NCBI GenBank assembly: GCA_947491935.1 | Contig: CANLLF010000001.1 | Coordinates: 806,001 to 870,000, forward strand | Direction of reading: 5' to 3' | Length of the DNA: 64,000 bases | Source of the DNA: an uncultured Roseicyclus sp. | Lineage (GTDB): Bacteria; Pseudomonadota; Alphaproteobacteria; Rhodobacterales; Rhodobacteraceae | Shown here: positions 27,827-36,488 of the stretch, one piece after another | Layout: the number at the start of each line of letters is the position of its first letter | Position numbering within the stretch: position 1 is the stretch's first letter | The notes under the pieces: generated by a model | Seen by the model: only the letters and a program-made list of their open reading frames with translations | Told to the model about the DNA's origin: nothing | The model's database searches: none | Translations under genes and position numbers: made by a program

Positions 27827-28447
27827 TCAGTTTTGTGCGTAGTATTCGATGACGAGGTTCGGTTCCATCAGCACCGGGTACGGCACGTCGCCAAGGCCCG
27901 GGGTCCGCACGAAGGTGGCGGACATCTTGGAATGATCTGCGTCGATGTAGTCGGGCACATCCCGCTCGGCCAGTTGGGCGGCTTCCAGCACGATGGCGAG
28001 TTGCTTGGAGCGATCGCGCACCTCGATCACGTCACCCTCTTTCACGCGGTAGGAGGGGATGTTGACCTTCTGGCCGTTCACACGGACATGGCCGTGGTTC
28101 ACGAACTGGCGCGCCGCGAACACGGTGGGCACGAATTTGGCGCGGTAGACGACGGCGTCGAGGCGACGCTCCAGCAGGCCGATCAGGTTTTCGCCGGTGT
28201 CGCCCTTAACACGGGCCGCTTCGGCGTAGATGCGCTTGAACTGTTTTTCCGTCAGGTCGCCGTAATAACCCTTGAGCTTTTGCTTGGCGCGCAGCTGCAG
28301 GCCGAAGTCGGACATCTTGCCCTTGCGGCGCTGGCCATGCTGGCCGGGGCCGTATTCGCGGCGGTTGACGGGGGATTTCGGACGGCCCCAGATGTTTTCG
28401 CCCATCCGGCGGTCGATTTTGTACTTGGCAGACGTGCGTTTCGTCAC
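27827..28447 (-). CDS. rpsD: 30S ribosomal protein S4
   Basis: Primary 16S rRNA-binding protein and assembly initiator. 206 residues, the normal length. The start is GTG at 28447 ([20 protein letters not shown]), with GGAGAACAGCC just before it. Features: [20 protein letters not shown] and the S4 RNA-binding domain ([19 protein letters not shown]). As in other alphaproteobacteria it stands alone rather than in the alpha operon. Confidence 0.97.
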   Translation of the reverse strand: MTKRTSAKYKIDRRMGENIWGRPKSPVNRREYGPGQHGQRRKGKMSDFGLQLRAKQKLKGYYGDLTEKQFKRIYAEAARVKGDTGENLIGLLERRLDAVVYRAKFVPTVFAARQFVNHGHVRVNGQKVNIPSYRVKEGDVIEVRDRSKQLAIVLEAAQLAERDVPDYIDADHSKMSATFVRTPGLGDVPYPVLMEPNLVIEYYAQN

Positions 28448-28477
28448 GGCTGTTCTCCTTCGTTTTTGTTTTGCCGC

Positions 28478-28518
28478 CTCATCACGTCCGAAAACCGGTT
28501 CCCACTTTTCGGGATGAG
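28478..28518. repeat. RIME-like alphaproteobacterial palindromic repeat
   Basis: The core AACCGGTTCCCACTTTTCGG (28493-28512) lies inside a hairpin whose arms are CCGAAAA/TTTTCGG (28488-28494 with 28506-28512) and, outside them, CTCATC/GATGAG (28478-28483 with 28513-28518). The same core is repeated between genes in many alphaproteobacteria, notably rhizobia. It sits in the rpsD leader, so it could affect S4 expression. Confidence 0.6.
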
Positions 28519-28597
28519 ACGCGCGTCGAAGGGCGTTGTCCTCTTCCCGGATTTGGCCGGGATGACAGGGATCCTTTTGCAAGGGCCACCAACACCA

Positions 28598-28624
28598 ATA
28601 AAAGACCCGGCCTGACGACCGGGT
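28598..28624 (-). terminator. rho-independent terminator of the Hint-domain gene
   Basis: Minus-strand stem ACCCGG/CCGGGT (28605-28610 with 28619-28624, 8-base loop) followed by CTTTTATT, 35 bases past the stop. Confidence 0.6.
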
Positions 28625-28658
28625 ATGGGCGGGCTTCTAGGGGCGGATCAGGGGCCTG

Positions 28659-29753
28659 TCAATGCGCGCCGTACATGCCGCGCGCAAGGATCGGCTTGGT
28701 CGGCGCGCCATGGATCAGGATCGCGGCTTCGGCACGGCTGAGCATCCGGCGCACGGGCGCGCCGTAGGAATGCGGGTTTACCGCTAGGTCCGGGCGCATC
28801 TCCAACAGGCTGGAGCGTTGCAGGTTCGACAGATGCTCCAGCCCCATGAAGCCGGGATGGAAGGTTTCCACCTCAAGCCCATTGGCCCAGACAACTTCGT
28901 GCCGCTCCAACATCAGGTGAATATAGAACGTCTCCCGCAGGGAATGATCGATGGTGATCTGGCTGTCGCCCACAAGATCGGCGGCGCGCACCAGAACCTC
29001 GGTATCGCCCCACAAGTCCACGGCCGCGCGGCCGGTCACCAGAATGCGGTGTTCGGGGCTGACGATCAGGTCGTCATCGGGCCGATCGATGCCAAGGGCG
29101 CCCGCCCGCATCCGGATCGGGCGCTGATCGGGCATGGCAAAGAGACGCGCGCCCGACATGCGACGATGCCCCGACCACAAAACCTCCTGCGGACCGTTGT
29201 CCCGCGTCAGGATACGGTCTCCGGTGCCCAGATCCTCAATCGCGACATCACCGGCTTCGGTGCGAATGCGCGTGCCGGGTGTGAAGCAGATCACAGAGGG
29301 TTCGTCGGACGGAGTGGCCTTCAGGGTCTCTTCATTGCGATGCACGATCATCAACTCGCGCCCCGAGGGCGGGGGATTGCCCGCAAACAGCAGCAGGGGT
29401 GGCGTGCCGTCTTCCAGCAGGATCGGAACGATGGTGTAGAAGTTCGCGCCATCCGAGACGATGAACGCCCCGCGAAACAGAGGATCGGCATCGGCGGCGG
29501 CAAATTCGGCGGGGTTCGGCGCGGTGTGCTGCAACAACTTGCGCACGACCCGCGCCGCTCGGGCACGTAACTCATCTTGCTCCCGGCTGGCGGTCAGGAG
29601 GAGAGCCGATGGGTCCCCCTCCAATGGAAGAAGTGCCCCATGCCAGCTCCAGCTCATCCCTTCGGCCAGTTCTGATTGTGGTTCTGCCGGAAATCCCTCG
29701 ATGCAGGTCTGCGCCCATGCGATCACGAACGCGCCCCGAAAGCTCGTACCCAT
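28659..29753 (-). CDS. Hint-domain (hedgehog/intein-type) protein
   Basis: About 364 residues. The middle carries a Hint domain: it opens with ICFTPGTRIRTEAGDVAIED, with the nucleophilic Cys that begins such domains, continues with LGTGDRILTRDNGPQEVLW and DDLIVSPEHRILVTG (block with conserved His), and ends near HPGFMGLEHL. The N-terminal 160 residues are unlike anything I know. Many Roseobacter proteins join such a domain to secreted or surface parts. ATG 29753 has GAGG upstream; a GTG at 29786 is an alternative. No signal peptide seen. Confidence 0.8.
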   Translation of the reverse strand: MGTSFRGAFVIAWAQTCIEGFPAEPQSELAEGMSWSWHGALLPLEGDPSALLLTASREQDELRARAARVVRKLLQHTAPNPAEFAAADADPLFRGAFIVSDGANFYTIVPILLEDGTPPLLLFAGNPPPSGRELMIVHRNEETLKATPSDEPSVICFTPGTRIRTEAGDVAIEDLGTGDRILTRDNGPQEVLWSGHRRMSGARLFAMPDQRPIRMRAGALGIDRPDDDLIVSPEHRILVTGRAAVDLWGDTEVLVRAADLVGDSQITIDHSLRETFYIHLMLERHEVVWANGLEVETFHPGFMGLEHLSNLQRSSLLEMRPDLAVNPHSYGAPVRRMLSRAEAAILIHGAPTKPILARGMYGAH

Positions 29754-29884
29754 CTTGCCCCGCCTCGTCAGTTTTTGACGTGCCACCGGTGGTTGATCCC
29801 CGGCGTTCCGATGGACGCTAGCAGAGGTGATTCGCTCTGGGAAGGCCCTGATTCGTTTTTTGCGAATCGGGTGTGCGGGATGTG

Positions 29885-30868
29885 TCAGAAGCGCAGCATC
29901 AGGGACATGGTGCCAACAAGCTGCCCCTCGGGCTGCGTGACAAACTCCTCAGACATATACGTGACGCCGTAGAAGAAGTTTGACGGACCGAAGGCATAGT
30001 TGACGCCACCGCGCACCCGGTACCGCATGTCTTCCGCGTCGGGCCCGGCATCGGGCAGCAGAACCGAGTTGCCGACAAACGCCAGATCTCCGCCCGCGCT
30101 GAACGACCAGCCATCGCCGCCATCCCCCGGAAGCGCCAGCACACGCTGGCCCGTGATCGGGTCGCGGATCATCAGCGCCTCGTCATCATAGCCGCCAAAC
30201 CGGAAATCAACGCCCGCCCGCACGATGTTTTCAACACCGACCTGCACCTCCGCGAAAGGCCGAGCCGTGGCCGCGCCCAGATCGTAGCTCCGGCCGCCTT
30301 CCCCTGTCAGGTTCAGGTGGATGCCATCTTCGATCATGAAGTTGCTCAGATCCACATCCGAGCCACCGAAGATGCGGTGGATGGAATCGTGCAGATCCAT
30401 CAGGCGTGTCTGAGGGCCTGTGATGACCAGATCGCCGCCGAGGCTCACCTCGACCCCTTGATGTTCGAAATGCGTGGCGGCACCGAAATAGAGGGCCGGG
30501 GCATAAAGGCGGTCGGTCGCGGCCGGGACGGCGAGGTTGTCGGGGGCAATGATCTCACCCCGGAAATGGTATTCCATCAGCTCAAACGGCTGGCTCGGCA
30601 GGGTACCATTCCATTCATTGCCCCAGAACGCACTCGCCTGATAGGCGCCGGTGCGCCAGCGGTCGAAGCGGTCGCCGATCGGCATGCCGAACCAGTCATT
30701 GGTAAATATCCGTACCGTGCCAAGGCGCTCGCGCGTTTCCGGCTCATCCAGAGCCATGCCGGGAGCTGGTGCGAAATAGGGATCCACTCCGTCATCGGCC
30801 AAGGCCGCGCCAGAACACGCCATGACGCACAGGGCGTAGGCCCCCATTTTGGTTGCTGAAATTGCCAT
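29885..30868 (-). CDS. LpxR-like lipid A deacylase family protein (DUF2219)
   Basis: 327 residues with a signal peptide (MGAYALCVMACSGAALA) and an outer-membrane barrel ending in Phe (GTMSLMLRF). The start of the mature part, RIFTNDWFGMPIGDRFDRWR, matches the family's TND...DR segment, whose Asn and Asp are catalytic in Salmonella LpxR (3'-O-deacylation of lipid A). LMDLHDSIHRIF may hold the active-site His. Whether it is an active deacylase is not shown. A hairpin lies just downstream (about 29848-29872). Confidence 0.75.
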   Translation of the reverse strand: MAISATKMGAYALCVMACSGAALADDGVDPYFAPAPGMALDEPETRERLGTVRIFTNDWFGMPIGDRFDRWRTGAYQASAFWGNEWNGTLPSQPFELMEYHFRGEIIAPDNLAVPAATDRLYAPALYFGAATHFEHQGVEVSLGGDLVITGPQTRLMDLHDSIHRIFGGSDVDLSNFMIEDGIHLNLTGEGGRSYDLGAATARPFAEVQVGVENIVRAGVDFRFGGYDDEALMIRDPITGQRVLALPGDGGDGWSFSAGGDLAFVGNSVLLPDAGPDAEDMRYRVRGGVNYAFGPSNFFYGVTYMSEEFVTQPEGQLVGTMSLMLRF

Positions 30869-31097
30869 AATCACTGCCCGTTTTCGTTTTTGTTTCCCCG
30901 GTCGTGCCGAGGATTTGTGGCGAAAATAGCACCAATCGGCGACAAAGCTGCAGGAATTTACGTGTTGTTGGCGATCTGCTGTGGCGCTGCGGCCCAAAGG
31001 CGACACCTTTCGTCAGAGGCGCGCGTTTCGGCCACCTCTGTCGCAACACGCGCGCAACTTGCCATGAACGAACTGTCCGCGTGCCCGAGTCAAACGG
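30869..31097. other. gap between the LpxR-like gene and nrdJ
   Basis: 229 bases with no gene I can support. It should hold the promoter of the LpxR-like gene, but no clear boxes were identified. Confidence 0.3.
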
Positions 31098-33371
31098 CTA
31101 GCCGCATTTGGAATGGCCGCAATTTCCACATGTCAGGCAGCCTTCGATCATCCGCAGATCGTACTGCCCGCAGGACGGACAGGCCGGGCCGGGCCGGTGG
31201 CCGAGATTCACGACCTCTGCCTGCGGGTCTGATTTCAAGCCCATCCCCTCGCCCGCCAGAAACCCGGTATGGATCATGTGCTTTTCGATCACGCCACCAA
31301 TGGCCGCCAGGATCGAGGGGACGTATTTGCCCTGCATCCAGGCCCCGCCCCGCGGATCGAAGACCGCCTTCAATTCCTCCACCACGAACGACACATCGCC
31401 GCCACGCCGGAACACGGCGGAGATCATCCGCGTCAGCGCCACGGTCCAGGCAAAATGCTCCATGTTCTTGGAGTTGATGAACACCTCGAACGGACGGCGG
31501 TGGCCGCCATGCATGATGTCGTTGATCGTGATGTAGAGCGCATGTTCGCTGTCGGGCCATTTGACCTTGTAGGTGTTGCCTTCGAGCGTGTTTGGCCGGT
31601 CCAGCGGTTCGGACATGTAGACAACTTCACCGGTCGCAGCCTCCGCCGCCTCGACGGCTTGCGGCTTCTCTTCGGACTCGCTGACACTCAGGACGGATCC
31701 CGTCACGTCGTTCGGGCGATAGGTCGTACAGCCTTTGCAGCCGGTGGCATAGGCCTCGGCATAGACATCCTTGAACGCCTCGAAACTGATATCGGCGGGC
31801 ACGTTGATCGTCTTGGAGATCGACGAATCCACCCAAGGCTGCGCGGCGGCCTGCATGCGAACGTGATCGAGCGGTGCGAGCGTTTGAGCGTTGACGAAGT
31901 ACTCCGGCAGTTCCGTATCACCTTTCAACTCCCGCCATTTGGCAACTGCGAAATCGACCACCTCTTCCTCGGTCCGTGTGCCGTCGGGCTGCAACACTTT
32001 GCGTGTGTAGGCGTTGGCAAAGATCGGCTCGATGCCGGAGCTGACATTGCCGGCATAAAGCGAAATCGTGCCCGTCGGTGCGATCGACGTCAGGAGCGCA
32101 TTGCGCAGCCCATGCTCCGCAATCAGCGCCTGCACATCCGCATCCAACCGCCGGACCATCGGCGCCTTGGCATATTCGGCCGCATCGAAGAGCGGAAAGG
32201 GCCCTTTCTCCGCCGCCAGTTCCGCCGACGCGCGGTAGGAGGCATTGGCGATCAGGGCCATCCAGTCTTCGGTCTTGGCGGCCGCCTCAGGGGTGCCATA
32301 GCGCAGCCCGCACATGGCAAGCGCATCGGCCAACCCGGTGACGCCGAGGCCGATCCGACGCTTGGCCTTGGCCTCCTGGGCCTGCGCGTCGAGCGGGAAA
32401 CGGGAGGCATCGACCACGTTGTCCATCATGCGGATGGCGGTGGCCACAAGATCGCCCAGGGCCGTCTTGCACACATGGGCGCTCGGCTCGAACGGGTCGT
32501 ATACCAACTGCGCCAGGTTGACCGACCCAAGCAGGCATGCGCCATAGGGGGGAAGCGGTTGCTCCCCACAGGGATTGGTGGCGGCGATGGTTTCGGCATA
32601 GTTCAGATTGTTTTCGGCATTGATCCGATCAATGAAGATCACCCCCGGCTCCGCGTAGTCATAGGTCGCGCGCATGATCTTGTTCCACAGATCGCGGGCC
32701 TGAACCGTACGGTAGACGCGGTCGTTGAAGACGAGTTCCCACGGGCCGTCCGCCTCCACCGCCTCCATGAACGGATCGGTCGCCAGCACGGACATGTTGA
32801 ACATCCGCAAGCGCGCCGGATCCTGCTTGGCGGCGATGAAATCCTCGATATCGGGATGGTCGCAGCGCATCGTGGCCATCATCGCACCGCGCCGCGAGCC
32901 CGCCGACATGATCGTGCGGCACATGGCATCCCAGACATCCATGAAACTGAGCGGTCCGGACGCATCCGCCGCCACGCCGCTGACCGCCGCGCCCTTGGGC
33001 CGGATCGTGGAGAAATCGTAGCCGATCCCGCCACCCTGCTGCATCGTCAGTGCGGCTTCCTTGAGCATGTCGAAAATGCCGCCCATGCTGTCGGGCACGG
33101 TGCCCATGACGAAGCAGTTGAAGAGCGTCACCGACCGCCCGGTGCCGGCGCCCGCCACGATGCGCCCTGCGGGCAGGTATTTGAAATCCTCCAGAGCCTC
33201 GTAGAACCGATGTTCCCATGCCGGCGCGTCGGTTTCGACCTCCGACAGCGCTCGCGCGATCCGGCGCCACGTATCCTCCACCGACCCGTCAATCGGTGTG
33301 CCGTCGGCCTCTTTCAGACGGTACTTCATGTCCCAGATCTGCTCGGCAATTAGGGCGGCAAAGCGGGTCAC
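31098..33371 (-). CDS. nrdJ: adenosylcobalamin-dependent ribonucleoside-diphosphate reductase
   Basis: Class II ribonucleotide reductase, oxygen-independent and needing vitamin B12. 757 residues: an N-terminal YLPAGRIVAGAGTGRSVTLF segment, active-site Cys in LFNCFVMG, the NPCGEQPLPPYGACLLGSVN catalytic loop (Asn, Cys, Glu), the P-rich LTSIAPTGTISLYAGNVSSG loop and a Cys-rich tail (CPSCG, CLTCGNCGHSKCG) that re-reduces the site. Start GTG 33371 (MTRFAALIAEQIWDMKYR), chosen because AAGGAG lies 8 bases upstream; an ATG at 33395 would put that site inside the gene. Confidence 0.96.
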   Translation of the reverse strand: MTRFAALIAEQIWDMKYRLKEADGTPIDGSVEDTWRRIARALSEVETDAPAWEHRFYEALEDFKYLPAGRIVAGAGTGRSVTLFNCFVMGTVPDSMGGIFDMLKEAALTMQQGGGIGYDFSTIRPKGAAVSGVAADASGPLSFMDVWDAMCRTIMSAGSRRGAMMATMRCDHPDIEDFIAAKQDPARLRMFNMSVLATDPFMEAVEADGPWELVFNDRVYRTVQARDLWNKIMRATYDYAEPGVIFIDRINAENNLNYAETIAATNPCGEQPLPPYGACLLGSVNLAQLVYDPFEPSAHVCKTALGDLVATAIRMMDNVVDASRFPLDAQAQEAKAKRRIGLGVTGLADALAMCGLRYGTPEAAAKTEDWMALIANASYRASAELAAEKGPFPLFDAAEYAKAPMVRRLDADVQALIAEHGLRNALLTSIAPTGTISLYAGNVSSGIEPIFANAYTRKVLQPDGTRTEEEVVDFAVAKWRELKGDTELPEYFVNAQTLAPLDHVRMQAAAQPWVDSSISKTINVPADISFEAFKDVYAEAYATGCKGCTTYRPNDVTGSVLSVSESEEKPQAVEAAEAATGEVVYMSEPLDRPNTLEGNTYKVKWPDSEHALYITINDIMHGGHRRPFEVFINSKNMEHFAWTVALTRMISAVFRRGGDVSFVVEELKAVFDPRGGAWMQGKYVPSILAAIGGVIEKHMIHTGFLAGEGMGLKSDPQAEVVNLGHRPGPACPSCGQYDLRMIEGCLTCGNCGHSKCG

Positions 33372-33401
33372 GGGCACTACTCCTTGGTGGGGCATCGTGG
33401 G

Positions 33402-33429
33402 GTTCTACAAGGTAAGGTATATGACACAA
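33402..33429 (-). promoter_or_regulatory. candidate nrdJ promoter
   Basis: On the minus strand, TTGTGT (33424-33429), a 16-base spacer and TAGAAC (33402-33407), 31 bases upstream of the nrdJ start codon. A plausible sigma-70-type promoter; no clear NrdR box pair was identified. Confidence 0.35.
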
Positions 33430-33499
33430 ATGTCGCGCGCAGGCCAGAAGAAGCTAGCGAATCGTGGTGGACTCGGCCTGCACGCAAGGACATGAACCC

Positions 33500-34213
33500 A
33501 TGACACAACACACCGAATTCCTCAAACGCGGCTACGCCGTTCTGGCCGATCCCATCGGCGCCGACGATCTCGCCGCCCTGCGCTCCGCAGCGGATGCGCT
33601 CATGGCCGAGCCGACGGCATCCGATGGTGGCAACCATGACATCAACAGGGGCGCTGACCGGCTCTTCCTCCACAAACGTCACGCCGATTTTCCGGAGGTG
33701 GAGCGCTTTCTGTTCTCGGATCGGATGCGGCGCGTCACCTCCATTGCGCTCGAGGATCCGCACCTGTTCAACGAGCAGTTCGTGGTCAAGGGCCCACGCA
33801 CCGGGGCCAGCTTTGCTTGGCATCAGGACGGCGCCTATGTGCCGTTCGAGCATCGGCCTTACCTGTCAGTTTGGATCGCGCTGGATGACACGACACTGGA
33901 AAACGGCGCGCTGTCCTGCCTGCCGCGAGATCTCAACAGCCAAGCCCATATCGACCCACACAGCTGGGATGAGGTGGGCAAGGAGAAGGTCGGATATGAC
34001 GGCCCGGAGCCCGGCGAAGCGCTCCCCTGCCCGGCCGGGACAATGGTCATCTTCTCGTCGCTGACGCTGCATCGCTCCGGTGCAAATACGACCGACAAGC
34101 CCCGCCGCGCCTATCTCGCGCAATACTCCGATGGTCCGATCCTCGATCCATCCACAGGAAATCCGCGAAACTTCGCAAAGCCCCTTGGTCCAAGGCTTGC
34201 CGACAGACCCTGA
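33500..34213 (+). CDS. phytanoyl-CoA dioxygenase family protein
   Basis: 237 residues of the Fe(II)/2-oxoglutarate PhyH superfamily. The metal-binding His and Asp are in FAWHQDGAYVPF and the distal His in SSLTLHRSGANTTDKPRRA, with the Arg for 2-oxoglutarate following. The middle carries LSVWIALDDTTLENGALSCL, typical of the family. Substrate unknown. Start ATG 33500 rather than the frame opening at 33464, because AAGGA lies about 11 bases before 33500. Confidence 0.87.
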   Translation: MTQHTEFLKRGYAVLADPIGADDLAALRSAADALMAEPTASDGGNHDINRGADRLFLHKRHADFPEVERFLFSDRMRRVTSIALEDPHLFNEQFVVKGPRTGASFAWHQDGAYVPFEHRPYLSVWIALDDTTLENGALSCLPRDLNSQAHIDPHSWDEVGKEKVGYDGPEPGEALPCPAGTMVIFSSLTLHRSGANTTDKPRRAYLAQYSDGPILDPSTGNPRNFAKPLGPRLADRP

Positions 34214-34253
34214 CGTGTTACCCTTAGCGCCACATCATCTTGGGGGATGACGG

Positions 34254-34685
34254 GTGCCTGCCACTACACATATTCTGAAACTCTGCGTCGGGGCCGAGAA
34301 GGTCGAGGATCTTCTGGACTGGCAGGCCAGCGCGCGCGCCAAGGGCCCCGATGGCCTGCCGCGTCATGTCACCCGGATGTGGCCGAAGCGGGCCGACGAG
34401 GTTTTGAACGGCGGGTCGCTCTATTGGGTGTTCAAGGGCCTAATCCTGTGCCGCCAACCCATCGTCCGGTTCGACCCGGTGGATCGCGGTGACGGCATCA
34501 ACCGCTGCGGCATCGTGCTGGACCCGAATGTCATTCGCGTGGCCGCCACACCCAAGCGCCCGTTCCAGGGCTGGCGTTACCTTCAGCCCGGCGATGCGCC
34601 GCGGGATCTTCGAAAGGGCCGCGAAACGCAGGAGGTTTTGCCGCCACAACTGGAATCCGCCCTCGCCGAGATCGGCGTGCTCTAG
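34254..34685 (+). CDS. DUF1489 family protein
   Basis: 143 residues starting at GTG 34254 with GGGGGA 7 bases upstream. It carries the DUF1489 signatures HILKLCVGAEKVEDLLDWQA, HVTRMWPKRADEVLNGGSLY and WVFKGLILCRQPIVRFD. The family is conserved across alphaproteobacteria without a known function. It runs 40 bases after the dioxygenase stop, so the two may be cotranscribed, and is convergent with hisG. Confidence 0.9.
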   Translation: MPATTHILKLCVGAEKVEDLLDWQASARAKGPDGLPRHVTRMWPKRADEVLNGGSLYWVFKGLILCRQPIVRFDPVDRGDGINRCGIVLDPNVIRVAATPKRPFQGWRYLQPGDAPRDLRKGRETQEVLPPQLESALAEIGVL

Positions 34686-34692
34686 GCCGGGG

Positions 34693-35388
34693 CTAGCCCG
34701 CGACGGTTTCCAATTGCTTTTGCAGGAACGTCAGGCTCTCGCGCTCGGCGTCGCCCCAATCGGCATTGCGGGAGCGGAACAGTGTCGCCTCGGACCGGTG
34801 GATCAGCCCGTCGTCCAGAACGCGCAGATGGTTGGCGCGCAGGGTCTCACCCGTCGACGTGATGTCGGCAATCGCCTCGGCCGTGCCGTGGGCCACCGTG
34901 CCTTCGGTCGCGCCCTGGCTGTCGATCAGGCGATAGTCGGCAACACCTGCATCGCGCAGGAAATCCCGGACCAACCGATGATACTTGGTCGCGATCCGTA
35001 GCCGGTGGCCGTGGGCCGCGCGGAAATCGGCGGCCACGGCATCGAGATCGTCCAGCGTTCGGACATCGACCCACCAGGCCGGCACGGCGATCATCAGATC
35101 CGCGTGGCCAAAGCCCATATCGGCCATAACCTCAACCGTCTGATCCCAGGCCGGAATGCGTTCGCGCACCAGATCACTGCCGGTGACACCCAGATGGATG
35201 CGCCCCGTGGCAAGTTCGCGGGGGATCTCCCCGGCAGCCAGCAGGCGAAGCGCCACAGGTAGCCCCGCGATCTCCGCGCCGTAATCGCGGTCCGATCCGG
35301 TCCGCCGCATCTCGACGCCGCGCGCGGCGAACCAGTGGAAGGTTTTCTCCATCAACCGGCCCTTGGATGGCACGCCCAACGTGATCAT
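34693..35388 (-). CDS. hisG: ATP phosphoribosyltransferase HisG (short form)
   Basis: Catalyses the first step of histidine biosynthesis. 231 residues, the short form that needs HisZ as regulatory subunit. It begins [15 protein letters not shown] and holds the family segments ARGVEMRRTGSDRDYG and RIATKYHRLVRDFLRDAGV, plus STGETLRANHLRVLDDG near the phosphoribosyl-binding region. Its ATG overlaps the hisZ stop by 4 bases. Confidence 0.96.
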   Translation of the reverse strand: MITLGVPSKGRLMEKTFHWFAARGVEMRRTGSDRDYGAEIAGLPVALRLLAAGEIPRELATGRIHLGVTGSDLVRERIPAWDQTVEVMADMGFGHADLMIAVPAWWVDVRTLDDLDAVAADFRAAHGHRLRIATKYHRLVRDFLRDAGVADYRLIDSQGATEGTVAHGTAEAIADITSTGETLRANHLRVLDDGLIHRSEATLFRSRNADWGDAERESLTFLQKQLETVAG

Positions 35389-36488
35389 TCCGCGCCTCCC
35401 TTCAGCCGATGAACAAGCTCGGGCCGGATCACGCCCCCCACGGCGGGGATCTCGCGGCCACCGCCAAGCTGGCGGGTCAGTGCATCATACCGCCCGCCCG
35501 TGGCCAGTGGCGGCAGGCCCGGCTGACCGGCCAGAAGCCCGAAGACAAACCCGTCATAATACTCCATCTGGGTGCGGCCATATGAGGCCTCGAACGGCAG
35601 GGTTTCCGTATCCACACCCGCCGCAGCAAGCGCCTTAACCCGCACGGCAAACCGCTCGGCGGCCTGTCGCAGGCCGGGAAGATCCACGGCCATGTTACGC
35701 AGCGCATCGCAGGCATCGGGCAAAGGCGCCTTGAGGAGCAGCAGCTCGGACAGGACCTCGGCCTCGGTCGCGTCGATGGCGGGGGCCGCAGCCTCTGCCT
35801 TCAGCCGCTCCAATCGATCCGACAGCTCCTCGGTATTGCGCATCCCGATGGCCGGGCCCGCTTGAGAAATCAGGGCGGCCAAGCCCCTTTTGTCGGCAGC
35901 TGCAAGGTATTCGGCCCGGCCGTGGGGGGCGGGAGAGGCTCCGGTGAACCGATCCAGAAGCGCCCGAAACCGGCGCGGGCGCCAAACATGGCGGCGCAGC
36001 GCGGCCTTGCGCGCATCGGTCGTCGACAACGCCTCGATGGCGGCAAGGATGATCCCGATATCGCCGGTCACGGCACGGGTCGGCAAGCCGCTCAGTGCAC
36101 GTTGCATCAGGGCAAAGACCTCCGCATCGGCTTCCAACGGCGCGGACCGATCAAACACCTCGTAACCCAATTGCAGGTATTCCGTCGGCCGGTTCGATCC
36201 CGCCGCCTGCATCCGGAAGACCTCCCCCAGATAGGTATAGCGCGCGGGCTCCGCACCGTTCGTCATGTGCATTTCGACGACCGGCACCGTGAAGTCCGGG
36301 CGCAGCATCAACTCGCCCCGGTCCGGATCGTGGGTGGTAAAGGCTCGCCCCCGGATATCCTCGCCATAGAGGTCCAGGAGTGTGTCGGCGCGGACCAGCA
36401 TCGGCGCGTCGACGGGCACGGCGCCGGCGCCGGTGAACACGGCCTGAAGCGTCTCCGCCTCGGCCCGGATCGCCGATCCCGTGGTCAC
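35385..36488 (-). CDS. hisZ: ATP phosphoribosyltransferase regulatory subunit HisZ
   Basis: A HisRS-like protein without synthetase activity that completes short HisG and gives histidine feedback. 367 residues: [20 protein letters not shown] and [20 protein letters not shown] correspond to class II synthetase motif 2; [20 protein letters not shown] is the glycine-rich motif 3 region. Overlaps hisS by 4 bases. Confidence 0.95.
   Translation of the reverse strand: MTTGSAIRAEAETLQAVFTGAGAVPVDAPMLVRADTLLDLYGEDIRGRAFTTHDPDRGELMLRPDFTVPVVEMHMTNGAEPARYTYLGEVFRMQAAGSNRPTEYLQLGYEVFDRSAPLEADAEVFALMQRALSGLPTRAVTGDIGIILAAIEALSTTDARKAALRRHVWRPRRFRALLDRFTGASPAPHGRAEYLAAADKRGLAALISQAGPAIGMRNTEELSDRLERLKAEAAAPAIDATEAEVLSELLLLKAPLPDACDALRNMAVDLPGLRQAAERFAVRVKALAAAGVDTETLPFEASYGRTQMEYYDGFVFGLLAGQPGLPPLATGGRYDALTRQLGGGREIPAVGGVIRPELVHRLKGGAE

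Noticed and set aside
31269-33353. A 694-codon plus-strand open frame opposite nrdJ
   Set aside because: It lies entirely antisense to nrdJ, is rich in His/Arg/Gly runs typical of reversed high-GC codons, and shows no family motif.
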